From NCBI RefSeq assembly GCF_000368865.1, contig NZ_KB849726.1, forward strand, positions 327,624-391,623: 64,000 nucleotides of DNA, in the 5' to 3' direction. The stretch comes from Acinetobacter bouvetii DSM 14964 = CIP 107468 (GTDB lineage Bacteria; Pseudomonadota; Gammaproteobacteria; Pseudomonadales; Moraxellaceae). Each line of letters begins with the position of its first letter. Position 1 is the first letter of the stretch. The notes below the pieces were generated by a model. That model ran no database searches and was not told the DNA's origin. It was given only the letters and a program-made list of their open reading frames with translations. The translations under genes and the position numbers were made by a program. Positions 37,975-46,583 of this stretch are shown in pieces.

Positions 37975-39297
37975 ATGAAGAAATTGACTCAAGCTGACTT
38001 TCAGGAACGCCGCGATATTCTTGCAGGTGAAATGGGGCTGCGCAGCATCGCGATTATTGCCACGAGCAAAGAAGCAATGCGCAACCGCGATGCCGACTAC
38101 AAATTCCGAGCGGACAGCAGTTTCTTTTATCTGACTGGCTTTGCAGAGCCTGAAGCGGTTGCAGTGATTGAAACCTTTGACAGCGAAGAAGACGGCTATA
38201 CCTACAGCCTATTCTGCCGCGAACGCGACCATGAAATGGAAATTTGGCATGGCTACCGTGCAGGTGTGGACGGCGCCGTCGATGACTACGAAGCCGATGA
38301 AGCGTATGCCATTGATTTGCTGGATGAAGAAATCCTTGAAAAATTGCAGAACAAGGACAAATTGTTTTACCGCATTGGCCAGCAGGCTGATTTTGACGCG
38401 CGTGTTGCCAAATGGATTGCCGCTGCGGGCGGTGAATCCCGTAAGGGGGCATCTGCACCCGCTCAGGTGATTCAGCTGGACCGCATTGTCGATGAGCTGC
38501 GTTTGCATAAATCGGATGATGAGTTGGCGCTGATGCAGCTGGCATCTGATATTTCTGCAGAAGCGCATACCCGCGCCATGCAAGCGGTTAAGCCCGGCAT
38601 GATGGAATACGCGCTGGAAGCTGAACTGAATTATGTGTTTGGCAAAAATGGCTGCGTGCCTTCATATAACAGCATTGTCGGCGGCGGTGAAAACGGCTGC
38701 ATTCTGCATTATGTGGAAAACGACAAAGAGCTGAAAGATGGGGACCTGGTGCTGATTGATGCAGCCTGTGAGTACCAGCTGTATGCCTCTGACATTACCC
38801 GCACTTTTCCGGTGAATGGTCAATTCAGCCCAGAGCAGAAAGCGCTGTATAACGTCGTTTTAGATGCCCAGCTTGCCGCCATTGATGCCGTGCGTATCGG
38901 CAACTCTTATAAAGAGCCGCATCATGTCGCGGTGCGCATATTGGTGCAAGGTTTGCTCGACCTTGGCATTATGCAGGGCAATATTGACGAAATTATTGCC
39001 GCTGAATCGTTCCGCCAGTTCTATATGCATGGCACAGGCCACTGGCTGGGCATGGATGTGCATGATGTCGGTGCATATAAGCAGGATGGTGAATGGCGTG
39101 CTTATGAAGAAGGCATGGTGGTCACTGTTGAGCCGGGCCTGTATATTGCGCCGGACGATGAAACTGTCGATGAAAAATGGCGCGGTATCGGCATCCGTAT
39201 TGAAGATGATGTGGCTGTGACCAAAGCTGGGCCGCGGGTTTTAACTGCGGCTGTAGTGAAATCTGTAGAAGAGATTGAAGCCTTGATGGCGAAGTAA
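37975..39297 (+). CDS. pepP: Xaa-Pro aminopeptidase
   Basis: The 440-residue M24B metallopeptidase removes N-terminal residues preceding proline. The pita-bread fold shows its dimanganese ligands: DAACEYQLYASDITRTFP (two Asp), HGTGHWLGMDVHD (His), EPGLYI (Glu) and IRIEDD (Glu). The N-terminal DRDSSFFYLTGF-type region is present as RADSSFFYLTGFAEPEAV. The frame opens at 37939, but the ATG at 37975 (MKKLTQADF) fits the family start. In relatives ubiH follows directly; here a terminator and about 1.9 kb of other DNA intervene. Confidence 0.95.
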   Translation: MKKLTQADFQERRDILAGEMGLRSIAIIATSKEAMRNRDADYKFRADSSFFYLTGFAEPEAVAVIETFDSEEDGYTYSLFCRERDHEMEIWHGYRAGVDGAVDDYEADEAYAIDLLDEEILEKLQNKDKLFYRIGQQADFDARVAKWIAAAGGESRKGASAPAQVIQLDRIVDELRLHKSDDELALMQLASDISAEAHTRAMQAVKPGMMEYALEAELNYVFGKNGCVPSYNSIVGGGENGCILHYVENDKELKDGDLVLIDAACEYQLYASDITRTFPVNGQFSPEQKALYNVVLDAQLAAIDAVRIGNSYKEPHHVAVRILVQGLLDLGIMQGNIDEIIAAESFRQFYMHGTGHWLGMDVHDVGAYKQDGEWRAYEEGMVVTVEPGLYIAPDDETVDEKWRGIGIRIEDDVAVTKAGPRVLTAAVVKSVEEIEALMAK

Positions 39298-39307
39298 GAT
39301 TTCATAA

Positions 39308-39342
39308 ATAAAAAAAGCCGGTCTGATGACCGGCTTTTTTTA
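39308..39342. terminator. bidirectional terminator after pepP
   Basis: An AAAGCCGGTC/GACCGGCTTT stem with a TGAT loop is flanked by A and T runs. It ends pepP transcription and faces the convergent pseudogene. Confidence 0.92.
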
Positions 39343-39363
39343 TTTCGTATTAGAGATTTTATG

Positions 39364-39940
39364 TTAAACAGCTTGCGAATTTGGCTCTATAATTTTAAGC
39401 CAAGGCCAGCGAGCTTGATAACTTTTAGCTTTTTGGTGGAATAGATCTAACTTGTAATTTTTAGGATTAATGCGAAGAATTCCTTGTTCTGTATCAGAGA
39501 AGCCATTTGGAGCATAAATTTTGTGCGATTCAATATCTAAACCAAGGCATGTTCCTGAAATTAGATAACGGTCTATACCATCTTGAGTTGATTCTAGTTT
39601 TGGGTATTGTCCACCGAATCGGCTGCTATACCAAAGATGAACACGGGCTTGATTCTTTAATTCAATATTAATATCTAAATCTTGGAAAAGTTTTTGAGCA
39701 GAATTAATAATTTTGTTTTCAGCTTCAAAAGATAAATCTTCATCAAAATAGAAAACATCGTAATCTTTTATTCCCCCAAGTTAATGGTAATTGTGATTGA
39801 TGATTCCATATCGTTTGAAATAGGCATCCAGCTGTGAGCATACATTGATCTAAACCAAGCTGGGGAAGCCTAAAAGCAATTTCAGCATTGATGGTGTTTT
39901 TCATCGCAATATTGAGGAAATTTTCTGTTGTCAGTGCCAT
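39364..39940 (-). pseudogene. DUF925-type nucleotidyltransferase-family gene, frameshifted
   Basis: The first frame gives MALTTENFLNIAMKNTINAE and AGCLFQTIWNHQSQLPLTWG, then runs out of frame at a five-C tract (39773-39777 plus strand, a G-run on the coding strand). Dropping one base restores a protein of about 191 residues: GIKDYDVFYFDEDLSFEAEN, then NQARVHLWYSSRFGG, CLGLDIESHKIYAPNGFSD and ARWPWLKIIEP. That is the pattern of the DUF925/PF06042-type nucleotidyltransferase-like family. The segment is much more AT-rich than pepP and ubiH, suggesting acquisition. It could be a natural frameshift or a sequencing error in the homopolymer. Confidence 0.8.
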
Positions 39941-39981
39941 TTTTTTCTGAGTAAAAATCTACGATTAATAGGAATATGGTT

Positions 39982-40077
39982 TTAATTTTTTGCCGGAAAA
40001 CCATGAAACATCCATTGTATGCCCCACAAAATAATGAGGAATAAGATTATTGAAAAAATGATTTCTAATTTCTTCAT
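39982..40077 (-). CDS. 31-residue single-pass membrane peptide
   Basis: The short frame encodes MKKLEIIFSIILFLIILWGI, ending QWMFHGFPAKN. Residues 6-23 form a strong membrane helix, with a positively charged N-terminus and a small polar tail. AAGGAAA precedes the ATG at a good distance, so translation is plausible. It lies about 40 bases ahead of the frameshifted nucleotidyltransferase gene on the same strand. The function is unknown. Confidence 0.55.
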   Translation of the reverse strand: MKKLEIIFSIILFLIILWGIQWMFHGFPAKN

Positions 40078-40275
40078 TTTTAAGTTTCCTTAAAATTAAC
40101 ATGATACACCTGATGCGAAATACTTATTTAAGCCCTGACATCCTGTCAGGGGATTTCGTATTAGTCTCTTAGACTGCTTCCTGCAGATTTGATCGTGATA
40201 GGCGTTTTAGATTTTCTTTTGATTCAGTTAATAATGGCAGCTTAGCTATGGCTGTGATAATCCACTAAAGTGACT

Positions 40276-40779
40276 TTAATCCGTGAGCGACTCCATAACA
40301 TTCTCGATAAAAGGCGCCTTGCGGATGAGATATTCAGCAATGCCGCCCGTATTGCTTTTCTCTAATTCGAGTTTTAAGTCCTGATAACTTTGTCGAATTT
40401 TTTGATGATTGATTAGCATATCTCGAAATCGAAGCATTCTATCAATTTCACGATGACCTGAAATACAGACATGCACTTTGTGTGTCCGCACTCCATTTAT
40501 ATCTCGGCGGTAGAAATGGTGGCCTGATGACAGATCACTGCCACGTACATATCCGAGGCCACGCATGACATTATTTCGAGCAGTTTCATTGATATGTGCA
40601 GAAACCTCAATCAGTATGTCGATTTCTGGCTTGGCAGCGAGACCTAAAACGGCAGTACTTCCGACATGGTGAATATCAATCAGTTCAGTTCCAAAAGCCT
40701 TTGCAATTTGTGCTTTGGCTGCATGAAAAAGTATGGACCATCTAATATCGTATGGAGAAATTTTGCTCGTGAGCTTCAT
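40276..40779 (-). CDS. GrpB-family nucleotidyltransferase-like protein
   Basis: The 167-residue protein belongs to the GrpB/UPF0157 family: FGTELIDIHHVGSTAVLGLA, then AKPEIDILIEV (the acidic residues of a nucleotidyltransferase fold), HHFYRRDINGVRTHKVHVCI and HREIDRMLRFRDML. The usual HVGSTAVPGL has Leu instead of Pro here. Members are often cargo of integrons and islands; the biochemical role is not established. It is a lone minus-strand gene within the insert between pepP and ubiH. Confidence 0.88.
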   Translation of the reverse strand: MKLTSKISPYDIRWSILFHAAKAQIAKAFGTELIDIHHVGSTAVLGLAAKPEIDILIEVSAHINETARNNVMRGLGYVRGSDLSSGHHFYRRDINGVRTHKVHVCISGHREIDRMLRFRDMLINHQKIRQSYQDLKLELEKSNTGGIAEYLIRKAPFIENVMESLTD

Positions 40780-41243
40780 GGCGCTTACTCTTTATACCAA
40801 TAAACTTAAAAGTTGGGACGTCATAGCTTTGTCGCTTGGGCCGTACTGAGTTTGTCAGAGAACTCTCTGCGTGGGAATAAAAAAGTAATTTTTATCTTAT
40901 ATTAATCATAATATTAACTCATATTTTAAGCCCAATGGTGAATGCAGGGGCGTTTTAAATGATTTATCATATTTTATGGCTATTATTTAATTAATTGTCT
41001 GCATGTTTGATTCGTTTGCTTAAATAAGTTCCTAAATGTTCAGCAGAAAATACCATAGTAAAAAGATGGACCCTTGGCTTGGTCATTCACAAAGGATGAA
41101 GCGGTTGGGTACTCAACCCTGCAACAAATTTCTAATTCATTATAAAAATGCATGTCCTTGATGTAATATAAAATCCATTACAGATTATACGTATTTCGAA
41201 TGAATCTCCTGAATTCGAGTACCTCATAAAAAAGGATGAAAGC
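40780..41243. other. noncoding region upstream of ubiH
   Basis: About 460 bases, AT-rich, without a credible gene. It must contain the promoter of the ubiH-ubiI pair. A short frame ending RTEFVRELSAWE near 40845-40880 might be a fragment of a lost gene, but it cannot be identified. Confidence 0.45.
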
Positions 41244-42452
41244 ATGCAGCAAGAAGTCATTATTGTTGGCGGCGGTATGGTCGGACTGAGTCTGGCGCTT
41301 ATGTTGGCAAAAGCGGATATTGGCGTGAAGCTGCTCGAAGCCATTCAATATCCAAATTATGATGATGCCAATCTTGCTCCTTATCATTCCAGTTTTGATG
41401 CGCGAAACAGCGCACTGTCGCGCCGCACTGTGCAAATCTATCAAGAGCTGGGCCTGTGGGAGGCCTTGCAGGAACATGCAACGCCAATTTATGAAGTGCA
41501 CATTACAGAGCAGGGCAGTTTCGGCAAAGCCCGCTTAAAAGCAGAACAGGAAAAAGTCGAAAGTTTTGGACAGGTCATTGAAAATGCATGGCTGGGCCGT
41601 GTGCTGCTGCAGCAGGTTAAGCAAGAAGCTTTGGTTGAACTGATTGATGGCGTGCAAGTCACTTCTTTAACCCAAGATGCAGATTGGGCATATATTGAAG
41701 CCATCCGCGGAGCAGAAAAGATTGCACTGCAGTCAAAATTAGTAATTGCGGCTGATGGCCGCGATTCCTTCTGCCGCAAAGCTTTAGGCATTGGAGCATC
41801 TGAACATGATTATGATCAAGTGGCGATTGTTACCACTGTGCAAACCTCAAAACCGCATAATCATGTCGGCTTTGAGCGCTTTAGTCCGCTAGGGCCTTTA
41901 GCGCTGCTGCCGCTGCCGGGTGAATACCGACGCTCAGTGGTTTGGCCAGTGCCTGCGGGTACAGAAGGTGAGTGGATGGGCGATGAAAATGATCAGCACT
42001 TTTTAGATGCTTTGCAGCAGACTTATGGCGACCGCGCGGGCAAGTTCCAAAAAACCGGCAAGCGTTTCAGTTTTCCGCTGTCACAAGTATTGGCAGAAAA
42101 GCAGGCAGTCGGCCGTGTGGTGCTGATGGGCAACGCCGCGCATACCATTCACCCAGTTGCAGGACAGGGCTTTAACCTGTGCATGCGGGATGCCTATGTG
42201 CTGCGCCGCTATTTAATCGAGCAAAATACCCAAGCTTCCGACTTGGGTGACGCCGCCATGCTGCTGGATTATGAAAAGTCCCGCCTGACCGATCAGCAGC
42301 GAGTGATTAAATTCTGTGATTCTGTAGTGCGCGGTTTCAGCAACCAAAATCCAATTTTAAAACTGATCCGCAATACAGGCTTGGTGGCATTTGACACGAT
42401 TCCCGGCATTAAACCGCTGGTCGCAAATTATGCAATGGGGCTGAAAGCATGA
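41244..42452 (+). CDS. ubiH: FAD-dependent ubiquinone-biosynthesis hydroxylase UbiH
   Basis: The 402-residue flavin monooxygenase fits the UbiH/COQ6 family: VIIVGGGMVGLSLALMLA at the N-terminus, FDARNSALSRRTVQIYQELG, the internal ADGRDSFCRK, and GNAAHTIHPVAGQGFNLCMR near residue 295. It hydroxylates an intermediate of the ubiquinone ring. AAAGGATGAAAGC precedes the ATG. It overlaps ubiI by four bases (ATGA). In the ancestral order it would follow pepP. Confidence 0.93.
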   Translation: MQQEVIIVGGGMVGLSLALMLAKADIGVKLLEAIQYPNYDDANLAPYHSSFDARNSALSRRTVQIYQELGLWEALQEHATPIYEVHITEQGSFGKARLKAEQEKVESFGQVIENAWLGRVLLQQVKQEALVELIDGVQVTSLTQDADWAYIEAIRGAEKIALQSKLVIAADGRDSFCRKALGIGASEHDYDQVAIVTTVQTSKPHNHVGFERFSPLGPLALLPLPGEYRRSVVWPVPAGTEGEWMGDENDQHFLDALQQTYGDRAGKFQKTGKRFSFPLSQVLAEKQAVGRVVLMGNAAHTIHPVAGQGFNLCMRDAYVLRRYLIEQNTQASDLGDAAMLLDYEKSRLTDQQRVIKFCDSVVRGFSNQNPILKLIRNTGLVAFDTIPGIKPLVANYAMGLKA

Positions 42453-43693
42453 ATATGAGTCATGATCCGGTATTGGATGCAGTTATTATTGGCGGCGGTT
42501 TGGTGGGCGGTCTAGCAGCGCTGCTGTTAGCGCAAGGCGGTGTACAGGCGACTGTCTTGGATGCCGCGCCCATTTTGGATGCAGAAAAGAATTTAGCCGT
42601 TGCCAATCCGCGCGTATTGGCGCTGAGCCAAGCCACTATTCATTTGCTGAAAACAGTAGGTGTTTGGGATAAATTAGCCCGTCAGATGCCCTATAGCGGC
42701 ATGCAGGTGTGGAATAAAAATGGCTATGGCGAAATTAATTTTGGACATGCTTCTGAGCGCAGCCCGAGTGCAGAGCAGGCGCTGGGTTCAATGGTCGAAC
42801 CCAGCATTTTGAATTTGGCGATACAGCAGCAAATGCTGGAACAGCTCAAAGACTATCGAACTCAAGTTAAAGTCATTCGAGTCGAAGAAGGTGTCGGCAT
42901 TTGGCATATTCATTTGGCGGACGGCACTCAGCTGAAAACCAAATTGGTAATCGGGGCGGATGGCGCCAATTCTTTTGTCCGTGAACAAGCGTTTATTGAT
43001 ATTGATGTGCTGGATTATCAGCAGGCAGGCATCAGCTGCGCGATCCGCACTGCGCAGCCGCATTTGCATATGGCGCGTCAGATTTTCTTGGAAACCGGGC
43101 CGCTGGCATTTTTGCCGATGGCGAGCTTAAGCACAGAGCAAAACGGTTATTGGCAATCTATTGTTTGGACGTTGCCAGACGATTATGCAGACGAATATGC
43201 AGCTTTATCAGATGAGGATTTTAAGGCGCTCTTAACCCGTGAAAGCCATCACATGCTGGGAGAAGTGCTGGATGCGACACCGCGGGCCAAGTTCCCGCTG
43301 AAAGCGCGTGCGGCGCAGCAGTATGTCAAAGCCGGTTTAGCGCTGATAGGCGATGCTGCCCATGTGATTCATCCGCTGGCAGGTCAAGGCGTGAATATTG
43401 GCTGTTTAGATGCCGCGGTGCTGTGCGATGCGCTGCTGCATGACAAGGCGCGCGGCGTGTGGGCGCATGAGCAGACCTTAAAACGCTATGAGCACCGCCG
43501 CAAAGGGCAAAATGATGCCATGATGCACAGCATGTCTGCTATTGGCTGGCTGGAAACTGCAGCATTGTTTCCCGTGGTTTGGGCGCGCAATTTTGGCTTG
43601 AAGCAAGTCGAAAATCAGCACATTTTAAAAGACGCGTTTATGGCTCAGGCCAGCGGCTTATCTTCTTTGAAAGCGACCCGTTATTGCGCATAA
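42449..43693 (+). CDS. ubiI: FAD-dependent ubiquinone-biosynthesis hydroxylase, UbiI/VisC-like
   Basis: The 414-residue protein is a paralogue of the upstream gene with DAVIIGGGLVGGLAALLLAQ, NPRVLALSQATIHLL, GADGANSFVREQA and GDAAHVIHPLAGQGVNIGC. It hydroxylates another ring position of ubiquinone precursors (UbiI/VisC, or a UbiF-like enzyme). The start overlaps the ubiH stop by four bases, so the two are coupled. UbiI, UbiF and UbiH are hard to separate by eye; the position after ubiH favours UbiI/VisC. Confidence 0.88.
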   Translation: MNMSHDPVLDAVIIGGGLVGGLAALLLAQGGVQATVLDAAPILDAEKNLAVANPRVLALSQATIHLLKTVGVWDKLARQMPYSGMQVWNKNGYGEINFGHASERSPSAEQALGSMVEPSILNLAIQQQMLEQLKDYRTQVKVIRVEEGVGIWHIHLADGTQLKTKLVIGADGANSFVREQAFIDIDVLDYQQAGISCAIRTAQPHLHMARQIFLETGPLAFLPMASLSTEQNGYWQSIVWTLPDDYADEYAALSDEDFKALLTRESHHMLGEVLDATPRAKFPLKARAAQQYVKAGLALIGDAAHVIHPLAGQGVNIGCLDAAVLCDALLHDKARGVWAHEQTLKRYEHRRKGQNDAMMHSMSAIGWLETAALFPVVWARNFGLKQVENQHILKDAFMAQASGLSSLKATRYCA

Positions 43694-43871
43694 GCAGAAA
43701 TAGCGAGTTTTTTAAGCATCTGTAAATGCATGATTACGATTTTGATCAAAAAAGATACGATTTTATGGTGATTAGCTCTATGCGAAAGCCAAAGAGATTG
43801 ATAAATTTCTTCTAAATCAAAATCAGGTTTTTGCCTGACAAGTACAAGCAGTCATTCGTGGGGAGAGCAAG

Positions 43872-44120
43872 ATGACAGAAATGAATGATTATGATGAATC
43901 AGAAGATTCTGCAGTAGATGATGACGAAGCGAAAGCAGCCGAAAAAGGCGCTTCAGATGCATCAGAAGGCGCATCTGACGGTGATGTTGCAGAAGCGGAA
44001 ACATTGACTGTCACCGCTAAGCTGAAACAGCGTCAGACACTGGAAGATGAAGTGGCTGCATTCTTGGCGCGAGGCGGCAGGATTACTGAAGTGCCGCCGG
44101 ATGAAAACGCGCACGACTGA
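43872..44120 (+). CDS. small acidic SutA-like protein
   Basis: The 82-residue product has a very acidic, disordered N-terminal half (many Asp, Glu, Ala and Ser up to residue 48), then LKQRQTLEDEVAAFLARGG and RITEVPPDE. That C-terminal block resembles the FLARGGKVQEVEP segment of Pseudomonas SutA, a growth-arrest factor that binds RNA polymerase. GGGAG precedes the ATG well. The match is by eye only. It is a single gene with its own terminator. Confidence 0.6.
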   Translation: MTEMNDYDESEDSAVDDDEAKAAEKGASDASEGASDGDVAEAETLTVTAKLKQRQTLEDEVAAFLARGGRITEVPPDENAHD

Positions 44121-44121
44121 T

Positions 44122-44151
44122 AAAAAACACTGCTTTTAGGCAGTGTTTTTC
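44122..44151. terminator. bidirectional terminator between the SutA-like and membrane protein genes
   Basis: An AACACTGC/GCAGTGTT stem with a TTTTAG loop is flanked by A and T runs. It overlaps the stop codon region of the convergent gene. Confidence 0.88.
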
Positions 44152-44549
44152 TTTTCTGTGTATTTTTTGCTGATGGCGTAGAGCGGATAAAATACAAAAT
44201 GCGCCAGCAGCATAAACATGCAGTTGAGGATCAGAGCTCCCCAGTAAGGCGGAGCATGCATTGTCCCAATAAAGGCAATGAATGCTTGAAACACTAAAAT
44301 AGCGCTGAGAAAAATATAAGGCCAATAGCGCGGCGTCTGCCAAAGAGGCGTAAGGCGCAAAATATTGCCGGCAATAAAGTAAATCGAAAAAATACCGCAA
44401 GTGATGAATACGGCCTGAGCATCCGGTGTCATCATTTGATCAAAAATATAATGCGGATAAGGCTTTGAGCCATAGTATGCAATATGCAGCAGTCCAGTCA
44501 GCCAAAAGAGATTGAATAGATAGACCGGTTTAAACGTGAGTTTTGCCAT
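44136..44549 (-). CDS. small multi-pass membrane protein of unknown function
   Basis: The 137-residue product shows four hydrophobic stretches: FNLFWLTGLLHIAYY, AVFITCGIFSIYFIAGNIL, FLSAILVFQAFIAFIG and a final LILNCMFMLLAHFVFYPL. The tail is basic (KKYTEKKN). The topology fits a four-helix inner-membrane protein. I do not recognise the family. Its last codons lie in the shared terminator. Confidence 0.7.
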   Translation of the reverse strand: MAKLTFKPVYLFNLFWLTGLLHIAYYGSKPYPHYIFDQMMTPDAQAVFITCGIFSIYFIAGNILRLTPLWQTPRYWPYIFLSAILVFQAFIAFIGTMHAPPYWGALILNCMFMLLAHFVFYPLYAISKKYTEKKNTA

Positions 44550-44737
44550 CATGCGGTTATTGTTATTGAGGTGTTGATCATTATTCTAAAAGTATGGCAT
44601 CACGTCCTCAAGGATTCAAATGCGGACTCAATAATTCCGCTGCTTCTGTATGTTTAAGTGCTAAGAAAAGCATATCCATGACCAATATTGAACATGCCTT
44701 TCTTATCCGCAGAGCCGTTTATGCGCTGCTGTGCGGA

Positions 44738-45586
44738 TTAGGATTCATCAACGTTTTGAGTGAGTTCCAAAGCGCGCTGATAGGCGACTTTCTTTTTAAT
44801 GCCGGTTAAGTCGGCGGCTAACTGAGAGGCCGCTTTCACCGATAAATCCTGCAGCAGCCGGGTCAGCAATTGATCCAGCTTTTCCTGTTCCAAATCTTTT
44901 TCTGCAGTTGCGCCGCCAATCACCAAGACAATTTCGCCTTTTTGCTGATTATGGTCAGATTCCACAAAAGTCACCAATTCGCCCAGCGTCATTTTTTTAA
45001 TGGTTTCAAAGGTCTTGGTAATTTCACGGGCAAAGCCGACAGGCCGCTCTGCGCCAAACACCTCAGCCATATCTTTTAAACACGCGACAATACGGTGCGG
45101 CGCTTCATAAATAATCATGGTCTGGGTTTCATCTTTCAGCTTATGCAGCGCTAAAAGGCGCTGTGACTGTTTTGACGGTAAAAAACCTTCAAAGCTGAAA
45201 CGGTCGCTGGGCAGCCCCACGGCACTGAGCGCAGCAATGGCGGCGCAGGCGCCTGGTACAGGAATGACTTGAATATGGTGTTCTTGCGCGGCACGCACCA
45301 GCTTAAAGCCCGGATCGCTGATCAGCGGTGTGCCGGCGTCACTGATTAACGCCATATCTTCGCCATTTTTCAGGCGCTGAATCAGCTGATCAATCTTATT
45401 GCTTTCGTTGTGATCATGGCAGGCGGTTAGCGGTGTTTGAATATTAAAGTGTTTGAGTAATTGCGCAGAAGTTCGTGTATCCTCTGCGGCAATAATATTA
45501 ACCGACTTCAGAACATTAATTGCACGATAACTAATATCATCTAAGTGCCCGATTGGAGTCGCAACAACAAATAACTGAGCACCCAT
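44738..45586 (-). CDS. rsmI: 16S rRNA (cytidine1402-2'-O)-methyltransferase
   Basis: The 282-residue SAM-dependent enzyme modifies C1402 of 16S rRNA. Recognisable parts are GAQLFVVATPIGHLDDISYRA at the N-terminus, AAEDTRTSAQLLKHFNI, ALISDAGTPLISDPG and the C-terminal helical part. The ATG at 45586 has GGAG seven bases upstream; an earlier ATG at 45598 overlaps the divergent gene start. It is divergent from the lpoA-like gene, as in the Escherichia coli yraL-lpoA arrangement. Confidence 0.95.
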   Translation of the reverse strand: MGAQLFVVATPIGHLDDISYRAINVLKSVNIIAAEDTRTSAQLLKHFNIQTPLTACHDHNESNKIDQLIQRLKNGEDMALISDAGTPLISDPGFKLVRAAQEHHIQVIPVPGACAAIAALSAVGLPSDRFSFEGFLPSKQSQRLLALHKLKDETQTMIIYEAPHRIVACLKDMAEVFGAERPVGFAREITKTFETIKKMTLGELVTFVESDHNQQKGEIVLVIGGATAEKDLEQEKLDQLLTRLLQDLSVKAASQLAADLTGIKKKVAYQRALELTQNVDES

Positions 45587-45596
45587 AGGTTTCTCC

Positions 45597-46544
45597 ATGT
45601 TTAAGAATAAGCGGAATAATAAGAAAAATTTACTTGTATTGGCGTTGATGGGAGGAATGACTTACGCCCAAGCAGAGGTTTTGGTTATTTTACCCGAATC
45701 TGGCCCTATGGCGCGAGCGGCATCGAGCATCAAGCTGGGTTTTCAAAGCGCATATGCGGCGTCTGGCCATCCAGAACCCCTTAAATTTGTGAATTCTGAT
45801 CAAAAACAAATAGCCAAAGTGCTGAAGAAGAATATTACAGCAAAGACCAAGCTGATCGTGGGGCCTTTGGCGCGCGCAGAGGTGGATGCGCTGATGAAAG
45901 CCAGACCTAAAATACGGGTTTTAACGCTGAATGAAGGCGCCGTGCAGGCGGGCAATATCACGCAATTCAGCCTCGCGAAAAAAGATGATGCGCAAGCCTT
46001 GCAAAAAATACTGGCGGAAGACCGGATGCAGGAGCTGCTGGTGCTGCGTCAGCCGGGCGCGGAAACAGAGCATGAGCTGTTTTTAATGTCTTTGGTCACG
46101 CAGGCGGGCTTGCAAATGCAAGTGGTACATGCGCCGCCGAAAAAACTAAAAAGGCATCAGGCATTGCTGCTGCTGGGAAATAATGAGTGGATGAATGGGC
46201 AGCAGAAATTGCCGAAAAAACAGATTTATACCGTATCCAATGCCATTGAGGAAGATCAGCCGATTCCGAAAGGCATGAAATTCTGCGATACGCCTGCGCT
46301 ATACCGCGGTCAATGGGCGGAACTGTACAGCGCTTATCAGCAGCATCCGGTCGCAATGCCTTATCAGCGCATGCTGGCCTTTGGCGGCGATGCATGGAGC
46401 ATTGCGCAGCTGTATCTGCAGAACCCAAAACTGAAAGAAGCGGTTTTTGAGGGGAGAACTGGGCTGATCCAAATTAACGGCAACCACATTCAGCGTACAC
46501 CGCATTGCTATCACAATACAGGAAAAGGCATAACGGCCATTTAA
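45597..46544 (+). CDS. LpoA-like penicillin-binding-protein activator, C-terminal domain only
   Basis: The 315-residue protein has a signal-like N-terminus (LLVLALMGGMTYAQA) and then a periplasmic-binding fold resembling the C-terminal half of LpoA: VLVILPESGPMARAASSIKL, KTKLIVGPLARAEVDALMK, and later LYRGQWAELYSAYQ and YQRMLAFGGDAWSIAQLYL. LpoA activates the synthase PBP1a in Escherichia coli. Here the N-terminal TPR domain and the lipobox cysteine are missing. Its place beside rsmI and before yraN matches the lpoA locus. Confidence 0.78.
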   Translation: MFKNKRNNKKNLLVLALMGGMTYAQAEVLVILPESGPMARAASSIKLGFQSAYAASGHPEPLKFVNSDQKQIAKVLKKNITAKTKLIVGPLARAEVDALMKARPKIRVLTLNEGAVQAGNITQFSLAKKDDAQALQKILAEDRMQELLVLRQPGAETEHELFLMSLVTQAGLQMQVVHAPPKKLKRHQALLLLGNNEWMNGQQKLPKKQIYTVSNAIEEDQPIPKGMKFCDTPALYRGQWAELYSAYQQHPVAMPYQRMLAFGGDAWSIAQLYLQNPKLKEAVFEGRTGLIQINGNHIQRTPHCYHNTGKGITAI

Positions 46545-46583
46545 ATGCATTGAATTTATTCATTTTAAAGGGAAGCAGAATTG

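Noticed and set aside
40845..40880. Fragment ending RTEFVRELSAWE as a transposase remnant
   Set aside because: Too short to identify; no inverted repeats or target duplication nearby.
44553..44737. RNase P RNA gene next to rsmI, as in some gammaproteobacteria
   Set aside because: The gap is only about 185 bases and lacks the conserved RNase P core sequences.
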